DNA from: a virus
Length of the DNA stretch: 24,391 nucleotides
Virus record (IMG/VR): IMGVR_UViG_3300039106_000015
Location: 1 to 24,391 of that record
Direction: 5' to 3' (one strand)
In this document: piece after piece, positions 12,756-20,784 of the stretch
Layout: each line of letters opens with the position of its first letter
Position numbering within the stretch: the first letter of the stretch is position 1
The notes under the pieces: generated by a model
Told to the model about the DNA's origin: nothing
Seen by the model: only the letters and a program-made list of their open reading frames with translations
The model's database searches: none
Made by a program: the position numbers and the translations under genes

Positions 12756-13718
12756 TTAGTTATTATTGTTTAAAAATTTACTTACCATGCTGAATTTATC
12801 ATGCTGTGATAATTTAGTAGCTTCTACTTCTACCACTTCCTCACCTTCAGACATTACTTCCTCCATATGATTTCTTAGATCAGCTATCATTGCAATGATT
12901 GCATTGATTTGCTCATCAATTACAGGTTGAACTATAGCTAAAATAGCTTCAGCATCAGCAGCAGGATCAATAGCCATCTCTTCTGTGGCAGGTGTCTCCT
13001 CTATTACTTCCTCTTCTACTACTGTCTCTTCTAGTGCAATCTCTTCTGTCATTGATTCCTCCTCAACAACAGGTGCATCTTTTATCTCAGTAACTTCTCC
13101 ATCAACAACGATGTAGATCTTACCCTCGATTAGATGTTCTCCATCAGGTAACTTCATACTATATTTATTATTTAATTGATTACTTAGTTTTAAGCCTAGA
13201 AATCCCTCTATTGAGAAACCTATCTGCTCATTCTTTACTAGCTCATTATAGTAATCTTTATCAGTTACCTGAGCTGTTACCATTAATGTGCCTTTAGGTA
13301 CTTCAATACCATAGCTTGAGTAGGCTTTATCTTTCTTAGGATCTTCTACTATCCATGCCTCAAGTACATAAGCAGGTACAGTCTTATCAGTATCATGCTC
13401 TAGGTTAAATACATTCCTATTAGATAAATCTTTCATGAATTTAGAATGTATGTTTTCTATGGTCTCAACTGAGAACTGTACATAGTACTCCTCATCATTC
13501 TCATCATTCCTATATATCTCCATAGGAATCATGGCAGGAGCTACTACTCTATACTTCAAGTCATCTGAGAAAAACAATTTTTTGTTCTCACTAAATGCTA
13601 GCCCTTTGGTAATAATGGCAGGAGTTGAGGTGAAAGCTATTTGCTCAATCCCTAACTCTTCACCATCTGAATACTCAGGCTCTATAGTAATTTTATAGAT
13701 TGGTATGTCTTTTGTCAT
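12756..13718 (-). CDS. Prohead protease (XkdF/S78_2-like) fused to a scaffold-like tail
   Basis: A 320-residue protein that probably cleaves scaffold and capsid proteins during head maturation. Residues about 25-180 fit the XkdF-like serine protease domain: AFTSTPAI, LKYRVVAPAMIPMEIYR, then NLEHD with His108 and GFSIEGFLG with Ser169 as the probable catalytic pair. Residues about 210-260 are extremely acidic (EEE and EETVVEEEV runs), and residues 260-310 are a predicted coiled coil (LAIVQPVIDEQINAIIAMIADLRNHMEEV), as in scaffolding domains. It therefore looks like a natural protease-scaffold fusion. The ATG at 13718 follows a leader element, and 44 bases separate it from the divergent plus-strand gene. 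Confidence 0.85.
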   Translation of the reverse strand: MTKDIPIYKITIEPEYSDGEELGIEQIAFTSTPAIITKGLAFSENKKLFFSDDLKYRVVAPAMIPMEIYRNDENDEEYYVQFSVETIENIHSKFMKDLSNRNVFNLEHDTDKTVPAYVLEAWIVEDPKKDKAYSSYGIEVPKGTLMVTAQVTDKDYYNELVKNEQIGFSIEGFLGLKLSNQLNNKYSMKLPDGEHLIEGKIYIVVDGEVTEIKDAPVVEEESMTEEIALEETVVEEEVIEETPATEEMAIDPAADAEAILAIVQPVIDEQINAIIAMIADLRNHMEEVMSEGEEVVEVEATKLSQHDKFSMVSKFLNNNN

Positions 13719-13745
13719 AACTATATTATATTTTTTTTATATTTG
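13711..13745 (+). promoter_or_regulatory. Candidate promoter for the plus-strand tail chaperone genes
   Basis: TTTG at 13711-13714 is followed after 23 bases by TATATTTG at 13738-13745, a match to the Bacteroidota TAnnTTTG box at the long end of the accepted spacing. The box ends 17 bases before the ATG at 13763, so the leader would be very short. No other promoter for these two isolated genes is visible, and the gap is only 44 bases. Confidence 0.5.
13719..13731 (-). promoter_or_regulatory. Conserved leader element, copy 2
   Basis: The minus strand reads AATATAATATAGTT directly before ATG 13718 of the protease gene, after a run of eight A. It shares TATAATATAGTTATG with the leaders at 11152 and 15450. 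Confidence 0.6.
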
Positions 13746-13762
13746 TTCAAAAATTAGAAACT

Positions 13763-14341
13763 ATGATAAAATTATTCGGCAAAGAAATCCCATCTAAGAT
13801 GGATGAATTAACATTAGAGCAGTTCCAAAAGATATCTGCTATCCATAACAGTGATGAGTATGATACTCTAGAAAAACATTGTAAAGTCTTTGAGTATCTA
13901 GGTATAACTGAGGATGAGATGGATGTAGATTTTGACCTGTTCTTAGCTAATGTTAAAGAGTTTAATAATAATAACTATACTCATAAAGATACAGTAGAAG
14001 AGATAGAGATAGAGGGATATACTTATAAGGCTGAGATGAAGCTCTCAGTAAAAGATAGTAGGATTGTTGAAAAGATTGTTAAGAAAGATAATAAAGAATA
14101 TATATCAGACATTATGGCTCTCATGTTTAAACGAACTGACTTGACTAATACTGAGCATTATGATCCTGCACATCTTAAACACAAAAGTAAACTATTTAGT
14201 AAACTCAAAGCAGATATCTCTATCCCTTACCTTACCTTTGTAACTAACAAAATCACTACCCATGCACAATCACAAACTACCCAAGCAGTGGAATCAGATA
14301 TCAGTATCTCAGTTCCTGGAGCTGAGGAGTCTGAGCAGTGA
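13763..14341 (+). CDS. Tail assembly chaperone-like protein, first of a pair
   Basis: A 192-residue protein on the plus strand. The N-terminal pattern SKMDELTLEQFQKISAIHN recalls the (L-E-x(n)-W-x-E-(I/L)-T-x-x-Q-(F/Y)) start of proteins found beside tape measure genes in Bacteroidota phages. A central acidic region is followed by YISDIMALMFKRTDLTNTEHYD and PYLTFVTNKI, similar to the second plus-strand protein. The two are thus distant paralogues, and by analogy with lambda G/GT-type pairs may be tail assembly chaperones for the tape measure. The C-terminal 27 codons overlap the next gene in another frame. It runs against nearly all other genes here and has its own promoter-like site. Confidence 0.6.
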   Translation: MIKLFGKEIPSKMDELTLEQFQKISAIHNSDEYDTLEKHCKVFEYLGITEDEMDVDFDLFLANVKEFNNNNYTHKDTVEEIEIEGYTYKAEMKLSVKDSRIVEKIVKKDNKEYISDIMALMFKRTDLTNTEHYDPAHLKHKSKLFSKLKADISIPYLTFVTNKITTHAQSQTTQAVESDISISVPGAEESEQ

Positions 14342-14990
14342 GGATGGAATGTTTAACTATCAGATTGATGTACTTTCTGCTTTAACAGATAGCGATATCT
14401 CTGATTTTGAGGACCTAGATATAGATGAGCTAGGGGAATTAGCTAAGGAGATTAAATGGATACAGTCAGAGCCATCTAGGAGGTATAAGAATAAGATAGA
14501 TAACTATGTGCTTAAGCCTTATTCTAAACTATCACTAGGTGAGTTCATAGACCTAGAGCATTACTTCTCTAATAACTACCTAGATCACTTCTGTCATATC
14601 TTAGCCTTACTCTACAGGAGGACATCTAAGAATATTTATGGTGATGACATTATAGAGCCTTATGAGTATAGTCCTAGAGATAGATTAGATTGGTATTTAG
14701 ACTATCCTATTACTGATGTTTATGGATTGATACCTGAGTATATAAAATTTAGGGAGAACTTTACTAATACTTATACTAATCTACTAGCAGATGTAGTGAC
14801 TGATGACGAGGTGCTTGAAGATGCTGATGAGATTAAAGAGCAGAAGAGAGAACAGCAGAGACAAAAGTTCGCATGGGAATCTACTATCATGGCTCTATGC
14901 AATGATGACTTAAGTAAGTTCAATAGTATCTTAGAGATGCCTGTAGTATTAGTGTTTAATATCTTAGGAATGAAAAAGACTTTAGACTAG
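14262..14990 (+). CDS. Tail assembly chaperone-like protein, second of a pair
   Basis: A 242-residue paralogue of the preceding gene, starting at ATG 14262 inside it in the +1 frame (80-base overlap). It begins LPKQWNQISVSQFLELRSLSS, a complete N-terminal domain of its own, and continues with an acidic linker, KLSLGEFIDLEHYFSNNYLDHFCHILALLYRRTS and a helical C-terminus rich in charged residues (EIKEQKREQQRQKFAWE). The HILALLYRRT and PITDVYGLIPEYI stretches align with DIMALMFKRT and SIPYLTFV of the first protein. The 3' end overlaps the end of the convergent minus-strand gene by nine bases. Role by analogy: partner chaperone for the tape measure. Confidence 0.62.
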   Translation: MHNHKLPKQWNQISVSQFLELRSLSSEDGMFNYQIDVLSALTDSDISDFEDLDIDELGELAKEIKWIQSEPSRRYKNKIDNYVLKPYSKLSLGEFIDLEHYFSNNYLDHFCHILALLYRRTSKNIYGDDIIEPYEYSPRDRLDWYLDYPITDVYGLIPEYIKFRENFTNTYTNLLADVVTDDEVLEDADEIKEQKREQQRQKFAWESTIMALCNDDLSKFNSILEMPVVLVFNILGMKKTLD

Positions 14991-15449
14991 TAGAGGGAAT
15001 CCTTGACTAAATCCTGCAGGAGGATCTAGTGCATAGAATGTATATGTAAGTCTTTGGTCTTTCTCTAAGAAATCAGCTACTGCTAAGATAGGATAGTTCT
15101 TAGTAATCCATTCTACATACTGACTATATATCTCATTAGTGATACCTGCATTAGCTAACTCTCTAGTAAAAGTATTCACCCAATCTCTAGGAGCTATAGC
15201 TCCATCATTAGGACCGTATGCATTAGCAGTCTGAGGTACTCCATTATTCAAAAAGATAAAGTAATACATGGCTATTATCTCAATCTCTAAGCTACCGAAT
15301 CCTGTAACTTTAGCATTGATTCTTATAGACTCTACTAGTGTACCATTGTTTTGTACAATATCATTCCTTACAATCCTCTTTAATAGAGCAGCCATTCTCC
15401 TACGAGTAGGATACAATATATTAAATTCACCTGTATTCTTATATGCCAT
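14982..15449 (-). CDS. Head-tail joining or neck-type protein
   Basis: A 155-residue protein preceded by a conserved leader element. It starts MAYKNTGEFNILYPTRRRMAALLKRIVRND and contains FGSLEIEIIAMYYFIFLNNGVPQTANAYG, followed by WVNTFTRELANAG. The basic N-terminal helix and the middle strand with a YFxFLNNG turn recall the HK97 gp10-like head-tail joining family, where a similar strand ends in W-x-E-x-G. It is followed tail-to-tail by the plus-strand island. The assignment rests on position (between tail completion and protease genes) and this weak pattern. Confidence 0.5.
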   Translation of the reverse strand: MAYKNTGEFNILYPTRRRMAALLKRIVRNDIVQNNGTLVESIRINAKVTGFGSLEIEIIAMYYFIFLNNGVPQTANAYGPNDGAIAPRDWVNTFTRELANAGITNEIYSQYVEWITKNYPILAVADFLEKDQRLTYTFYALDPPAGFSQGFPLLV

Positions 15450-15470
15450 AACTATATTATATTAATTAAG
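15450..15470 (-). promoter_or_regulatory. Conserved leader element, copy 3
   Basis: The minus strand reads TTAATATAATATAGTTATG up to and including the start codon at 15449-15447, the fullest match to copy 1. Confidence 0.6.
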
Positions 15471-15909
15471 CATTTTGTTCAGGAATTTGACAGTTGGTCC
15501 ATGACTTAATCACTACTGAAAGATTCATCTGCCACCCTGCAGCATAGTCTAGTAGATCATTATTCAATGGTATAAAGATAGGCTGTCCATCTATATCAAA
15601 GTCATAGTCATCACTAAATGTAAACTCTAGATATAGGTCCTGTAGTATCTGCTGAGTATCCGATAAGATAGTAGTGATGTTAGCTCTATCCATCTGTATG
15701 ATATCAAAGCAATATACTTCTATATTAAAGATAGAGACATTCTGATAGGGAGTAACTCCACTAGGTACTACATATACTAGAGGATACTTCTCATCTTTAG
15801 TAGCAAAGTTCACCATCTGCTCTTTAAAGTCTGAGCCTACCTTTTTAACTTGTGCATGATTGTCATAGAAAGCAGTAATTTTATCTACTATGGATTGATA
15901 GCTTATCAT
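15466..15909 (-). CDS. Tail terminator or tail completion-type protein
   Basis: A 147-residue protein between the tape measure and the neck-type gene. It contains YPLVYVVPSGVTPYQNVSIFNIEVYCFDII, then TTILSDTQQILQDLYLEF and DYDFDIDGQPIFIPLNNDLLDYAAGWQMNLSVVIKSWTNCQIPEQ. The FNIEVYxxD strand, the SDTxQILxD helix and the last DYAAGW strand make a compact alpha/beta fold like tail terminator (gpU-like) proteins, which cap the tail tube. This motif set recurs in Bacteroidota phages. The ATG overlaps the tape measure stop as ATGA, so it is translated together with it. Confidence 0.6.
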   Translation of the reverse strand: MISYQSIVDKITAFYDNHAQVKKVGSDFKEQMVNFATKDEKYPLVYVVPSGVTPYQNVSIFNIEVYCFDIIQMDRANITTILSDTQQILQDLYLEFTFSDDYDFDIDGQPIFIPLNNDLLDYAAGWQMNLSVVIKSWTNCQIPEQNA

Positions 15910-17990
15910 AATACTGAATTATTTTGGATGTTATTAATATGATTCTGTGATGCTGTTATCTCAGTCTCAGATACTACTGCTGTTACTGTTATGTTATTAG
16001 AGCCACCTCCTGCATTCACTTGACTACCTGTATTAGCTTGCCCAAATAGACTAGGTCCTGATGGTGCTACTGCTGTAGTAGATGGTGTAGGAGTATCAGT
16101 GCTAGGAGCTGTACCTGATGTAAATGTAGTAGATGCTATCTTAGCTATATTAGTAGCTGAGGTAACTGCAGCAAATGCTAGTGATGCTATACCTGCAGGA
16201 TTAGGGACAGGACCTATAGCTATAGGTGAGGATGCTAGGGATGCTGTAATAGCTTTACCTGCATCTACTATTGCACCTGCTAACTGCATAGACTTATTTA
16301 ATTGGAATTGTTTTTTTAGCAGTGCCTCCTCTTCTTTACTACCTTTCTTAACTTTCTTAAGTTTATTATCCATAGCCAGGTTAGTGATACCCTCAATAGC
16401 TGAGACAGTATTAGCTGCATAATCTAGAGCTGCATCTGCAGTCTTTAACTGCTCAGCTCTTTTTTTCTCTTCTGCCTCTTTGACAATAGCTACTTCTTTA
16501 TCTTTAGCATCTTTAGTGATATCAGCTAGACTAGTCTCTAGCTCAGTCTTAAGTTGTTTTAGTAATGGATCTCCCTCTTTTAATAAAGCTACTTTCTCAT
16601 CAAATGCTGCTAATAAAACTGCTTTCTCATAATCTGCAGTAAGTATTAACTGCTTAACTTTATCCTGCTCATTAGCTGCAGTAAGTCTCTGAATCTCTAA
16701 GTACTTTTCATCTTCTAATTTAATAGCAGCTGCTATATCTTCTTTATCCTTTTTATCCTTAGCTTCTTTTTCTAATCTAATTCTTTCAGCTTCTTTGTTA
16801 TTAATATTATTAAGCTCATTCAATCTCAATGTCTCAAGCTCACCTGTATCTTTCTTATACTTTATAGCCTTAGCTATTAGATCAGCATACTTTGCCTCTA
16901 CAGCATTTTTCTCTACAGTGATAGCATCTAGAGTAGCATCTATATTAGCCTGTCTAGCTTTGTCAATTTCTTTCTGTATCTCATCTCCTCCTGTATCTTT
17001 TTGCTTAGGTGCTTTAGGTGCTTTAGGCTCTCTAGGTGCTTTAGGCTCTTTAACAGGCTTATTCTCGTCAGTCAGTTTAGTATTAATTAATACCTGTCTA
17101 CCTGATTTGCTATCTAATATTAATTTATTCTCTGCTGCTATCTGAGCTCTCAAAGCAGCTAATTTCTTTTGATCTGCCTCATCACCTAATGCTAGCTCTC
17201 TATAATATGCTGCTCTTGCTAGTTTTAGTCTTTCATTAGCAGCCCATTGTACTATGTATGTTCTCTTAACTTCTAAGTCATAAGTGTTCTTACCTAGTGC
17301 TTTCTGTTCTGCTATCTGCCTATCTATTGCAGAGGTAGCTAAGTCAGTAGACTCATTAATACTAGCAGCTCCATCTTCATAAGCCTTAGCAGTTTTTTCT
17401 GCAGATTCCTCAGCAGCATATTGTGTAAGTCCTAACCAATCTGTAAGGTTTTTAAAGCCTTGAATTAATGCATTGATAGGCATCATTAGTGCATTTAGTA
17501 CATCATCTAATACTCCAAATGATTTTAGTACTAAAGCCACTACAGCTATAATAGCTACTACTGCAGCTACTATTAAAAATATAGGATTCATTAAGATAGT
17601 TACTCCTAGTTTTATAAATGCTTTTGATAGTGTGCCTATCATACTAGTAATACCACCTATTGACTTAGCTATGTCAGCCTTACCTATACTACCTAATGCT
17701 GTAGCAAATACCTTAGACTTCTCTGCTGCCTCTTCAAAGTCCAGGCTCATCAATGAGCTTTGTATACCTCCTAGTCCATTGCTTACCTGTTCAAACTTAG
17801 AGCCTGATGCAAATACTTTAACTGCCTCATTAGTATCCTTAATCTTATCAGTGAGTACACCTGCCTGTTGAGCAAGTGCAGCCATTTGTGCAGGATCAGT
17901 AGCATTAGCTAACTCACCTTTCAATTCTCTTAACTCAGCTTTCATCTGAGCTATGCCCTGTATCTTAAGGGGGATTACTACTTCATTCAT
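15906..17990 (-). CDS. Tape measure protein
   Basis: A 694-residue protein that sets tail length. N-terminal helices (IAQMKAELRELKGELANATDP, then QQAGVLTDKIKD) match the start of tape measures. Residues about 127-156 form a hydrophobic block (LGVTILMNPIFLIVAAVVAII and following) that would cross the host membrane during DNA injection. A proline-alanine-lysine linker (KEPKAPREPKAPKAPKQK type, about 310-335) precedes a long coiled coil with many Lys/Glu repeats, and a Ser/Thr/Pro-rich tail ends the protein. At about 1.5 angstrom per residue the tail would be near 100 nm. The start overlaps the upstream baseplate gene by 8 bases and the end is an ATGA. Long open frames on the other strand here are composition shadows. 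Confidence 0.87.
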   Translation of the reverse strand: MNEVVIPLKIQGIAQMKAELRELKGELANATDPAQMAALAQQAGVLTDKIKDTNEAVKVFASGSKFEQVSNGLGGIQSSLMSLDFEEAAEKSKVFATALGSIGKADIAKSIGGITSMIGTLSKAFIKLGVTILMNPIFLIVAAVVAIIAVVALVLKSFGVLDDVLNALMMPINALIQGFKNLTDWLGLTQYAAEESAEKTAKAYEDGAASINESTDLATSAIDRQIAEQKALGKNTYDLEVKRTYIVQWAANERLKLARAAYYRELALGDEADQKKLAALRAQIAAENKLILDSKSGRQVLINTKLTDENKPVKEPKAPREPKAPKAPKQKDTGGDEIQKEIDKARQANIDATLDAITVEKNAVEAKYADLIAKAIKYKKDTGELETLRLNELNNINNKEAERIRLEKEAKDKKDKEDIAAAIKLEDEKYLEIQRLTAANEQDKVKQLILTADYEKAVLLAAFDEKVALLKEGDPLLKQLKTELETSLADITKDAKDKEVAIVKEAEEKKRAEQLKTADAALDYAANTVSAIEGITNLAMDNKLKKVKKGSKEEEALLKKQFQLNKSMQLAGAIVDAGKAITASLASSPIAIGPVPNPAGIASLAFAAVTSATNIAKIASTTFTSGTAPSTDTPTPSTTAVAPSGPSLFGQANTGSQVNAGGGSNNITVTAVVSETEITASQNHINNIQNNSVL

Positions 17991-20784
17991 ATACTCTGAT
18001 TTCTAGGGTGTTGTTATTAAGGTGTGAATCGTGATACGATGCAGTTGGATTTTGTAGGTTGGTAGTACTTATCTGAATAGTATTATCATCTCTTCTATTT
18101 GACAATACCATGCTATTAAGCACTACATTGCTAAGCATTACATAAGTCTTATTAGCAGTAAATGCACCTGTAAGTGTACCAAAATATATACCTACTGCTG
18201 TGCGAGTCCAAACTATAGGTCCTATTGTATTTTCTAGCTCTATGACTGTAGGATCTGCAGTACTACTCTGACTAATCAAAGCTATGTACTTAGTGTAGGT
18301 AGGTAGGATGTCACTAACAGCTCTACCATTTAATGTATTAGTCACTGTAAGATTAGTAGTAGCTATACCATCACTAGTCAAAGACTGATAATCTCCTACT
18401 ACTATCCCTCTCACTCCATCAGTCACTATGTTACCTGAGCCAAAGATTAGAGCATCAGTGTTATTAGTAGTGACATTAGTAGTAGATCTGTAGGCATTCA
18501 TGATACTATTAATCTGAGTACCATTACCTGGTCCTACAGGAGTATCAGGTCCACCTGCAAAGTTAGGTAGGTCTATCTCAGTCTCTAAACTAATCAGCTC
18601 TACTTTGGTAGGTGATGAATCATTAGCATTATAATCTATAATCTTATTAATACTCCACCATGAATTGTCTATCCTTATCTTATCATTCAGCTCCATGTAT
18701 TGGATGTCAGTCTCTCTAAGATAAAAGTAGGCAGTCAATAGCTTACCTCCATTTATCTGTGCTACTGTTCTCCTCCAATATGAATTGTAAAGATTGTTAT
18801 TAGTGTTCTGAGTTACCTGATAGTAGTAGTATTGACAGGGTGCAAAGTTAATATCAAAGGTAGGATTAAAGGGATCAGCTCCTCCAAAGTGTGAGAGGTA
18901 GGGATAGACTCCACCTGTAGATAAATTGTTATCATAGCTTGAAAGTATAAAAGCCTCCTGAGCAGTTACCTGTCCATTATCAAATAAGATTCTTATATTA
19001 GTCTTAGGTGCTGCACCATTGAGTAATGGTAGGAATGCACCAAACTCTGTACGCTGTACAGGAGTAGGTGAGAAGATAAGCTCTTTGACATCTATCTCCT
19101 TTACATACTCATTGTCAAAAGTTACCTCTACCTGTCCATAGATTTCTCTAGTCACATCAGTATATACTGTATTAGGTGAGTCAGTATCTGCCTTGTAGCT
19201 GAGTCTTAGTTTCTTATTGTTAAGCTCAGGGATAAAGATTATAGACTGCTCTTTGTCTTTCATTAGTAGGTTAGTCCAATCTACTGCCTTACCTGAATCA
19301 TAGTACTCATCTCTAGCGATTAGTATTAGGTTATTCTCATTCTCAATATCAGGAGTAGCATATAGATTATACATCATAAAGATGCTCTTAATGAAATCTG
19401 ATTGCTTAATCTTCTCAGGAATAAATGTATTCATAAACACATCACCACTATTCAATGGGATGTTATCAGATGGTCTGATAGTAAGCTCTAAAGTTGTTAC
19501 ATCTACTTGAATTTCAGGAGGAGTAAATGGTCCTACTAATGGTGATGCTACTATCTGCCAATAAGGTTGACCATTACCATAAGGACCAGGTATATCCTCA
19601 CCATTTACATCAGCAGCTACAGCCTCTACTCCTAATACTAATAGCTGTATATCTGCATAGTCTATACCTAATTGATCTACATCATTGAATGCACCTTGAA
19701 ATGTTAGTATATTGTCAAAAGTTCCTATCTGTGTAGTAGTAGATATTGGGCTTGTACCATCAAAAAATATAGGTGTACACCTTACACTAAAATTACCATT
19801 AGTTGCAATCCTAGCTCCTAACTTTACATAGTAGTTTACATAATTTGCAGTAGAGTTACTGCTAGGTATAAGAGTAACAGTACCTGTAATCCTAGCTGAG
19901 TATTCATAGAATTGACCTGATGCATTATTAGTCCATTGAGGAGTAGTGTACTCTCCATTGCTAGCATCATATATACCTGCAGGATCTGATATCTCAGTCC
20001 ATCCTGTAGTGACATTCATAGTAGCTCCTACTTGAAATGCTTGAAAGTAAGGGCTAGTAGTCTGAGTAGCAGTTAAGGTCTGACCTGAGTTCTCTACCTC
20101 TACCTTATAATCATTCCAATCCACTATATTCTGATCACCATTGTATGGAATCAATAGCTTATCAAAGTTAGCAGCTGCTAGTCCATCCCAAGTATATGAG
20201 TATCCTGAGCTAGCAAAGATTCTATCAAAGTAAGTCTGAGCATAGATGCCAGGTTTAAACCAATTTAATTGATACTGATTGTCTATATTAAATGGCATCA
20301 CATACTTATAGCCATCTGTCACTGTATTATTAAAGCTAGCAATTACAGCAGGTGCATCTACTACATGATCTAAGTCTGAGAAATCTAAATCACTCAAATA
20401 CTTATTAGAGATGTCAGTAAAGAATGTGCCTCTATCCTCTTTAATCAATACCTCATACTCCACCATCTGCTCATAGGCTGAGGTGAGCTGTGACTTTCTA
20501 ATGTTAATGAGCTGAAGAGTTGCGTTTGTCATAACAGGGATACCATCCTGAATAACATCACAGCTAGTGAGCTGATTAATATTAAAAGTGCCAGCTTGAA
20601 TGTTTACATCATAGTAGTGATTGAGCAGAGTATTGTTATTGTTATTACCTACTAGAGTAATGGTCTTACTAAAGTTACCTGTCCTTTTAGATATATCTCT
20701 GATATCACCTACACTAAAGTTCAGAGGGAATGATGTACCCTCTTTTACATCTAGGTATCCTGTGCTAAGTTGTATCCTAACCAT
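17983..20784 (-). CDS. Large tail tip or baseplate protein
   Basis: A 933-residue protein translated just before the tape measure. The N-terminus MVRIQLSTGYLDVKEGTSFPLNFSVGDIRDISKRTGNFSKTITL is a common opening of tail tip proteins in Bacteroidota phages, with the SVGDIRD(I/L)xKRTGxxSKTIxLxG segment as its core. Beta-rich central domains follow (many Tyr, Asn and Thr). A section LLMKDKEQSIIFIPELNNKKLRLSYKAD lies near residue 510. The C-terminal 200 residues (SIMNAYRSTTNVTTNNTDAL onward) look like a beta-stranded appendage possibly used for fibre attachment. Distal tail or tail-associated protein is the best call by position; no peptidase motif was seen. Confidence 0.72.
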   Translation of the reverse strand: MVRIQLSTGYLDVKEGTSFPLNFSVGDIRDISKRTGNFSKTITLVGNNNNNTLLNHYYDVNIQAGTFNINQLTSCDVIQDGIPVMTNATLQLINIRKSQLTSAYEQMVEYEVLIKEDRGTFFTDISNKYLSDLDFSDLDHVVDAPAVIASFNNTVTDGYKYVMPFNIDNQYQLNWFKPGIYAQTYFDRIFASSGYSYTWDGLAAANFDKLLIPYNGDQNIVDWNDYKVEVENSGQTLTATQTTSPYFQAFQVGATMNVTTGWTEISDPAGIYDASNGEYTTPQWTNNASGQFYEYSARITGTVTLIPSSNSTANYVNYYVKLGARIATNGNFSVRCTPIFFDGTSPISTTTQIGTFDNILTFQGAFNDVDQLGIDYADIQLLVLGVEAVAADVNGEDIPGPYGNGQPYWQIVASPLVGPFTPPEIQVDVTTLELTIRPSDNIPLNSGDVFMNTFIPEKIKQSDFIKSIFMMYNLYATPDIENENNLILIARDEYYDSGKAVDWTNLLMKDKEQSIIFIPELNNKKLRLSYKADTDSPNTVYTDVTREIYGQVEVTFDNEYVKEIDVKELIFSPTPVQRTEFGAFLPLLNGAAPKTNIRILFDNGQVTAQEAFILSSYDNNLSTGGVYPYLSHFGGADPFNPTFDINFAPCQYYYYQVTQNTNNNLYNSYWRRTVAQINGGKLLTAYFYLRETDIQYMELNDKIRIDNSWWSINKIIDYNANDSSPTKVELISLETEIDLPNFAGGPDTPVGPGNGTQINSIMNAYRSTTNVTTNNTDALIFGSGNIVTDGVRGIVVGDYQSLTSDGIATTNLTVTNTLNGRAVSDILPTYTKYIALISQSSTADPTVIELENTIGPIVWTRTAVGIYFGTLTGAFTANKTYVMLSNVVLNSMVLSNRRDDNTIQISTTNLQNPTASYHDSHLNNNTLEIRVYE

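Noticed and set aside
16099-17871. Several plus-strand open frames of 107-132 codons across the tape measure gene
   Set aside because: They are low-complexity Ala/Ser/Leu/Ile-rich antisense shadows of a helical, Ala/Lys-rich gene and have no starts or context of their own.
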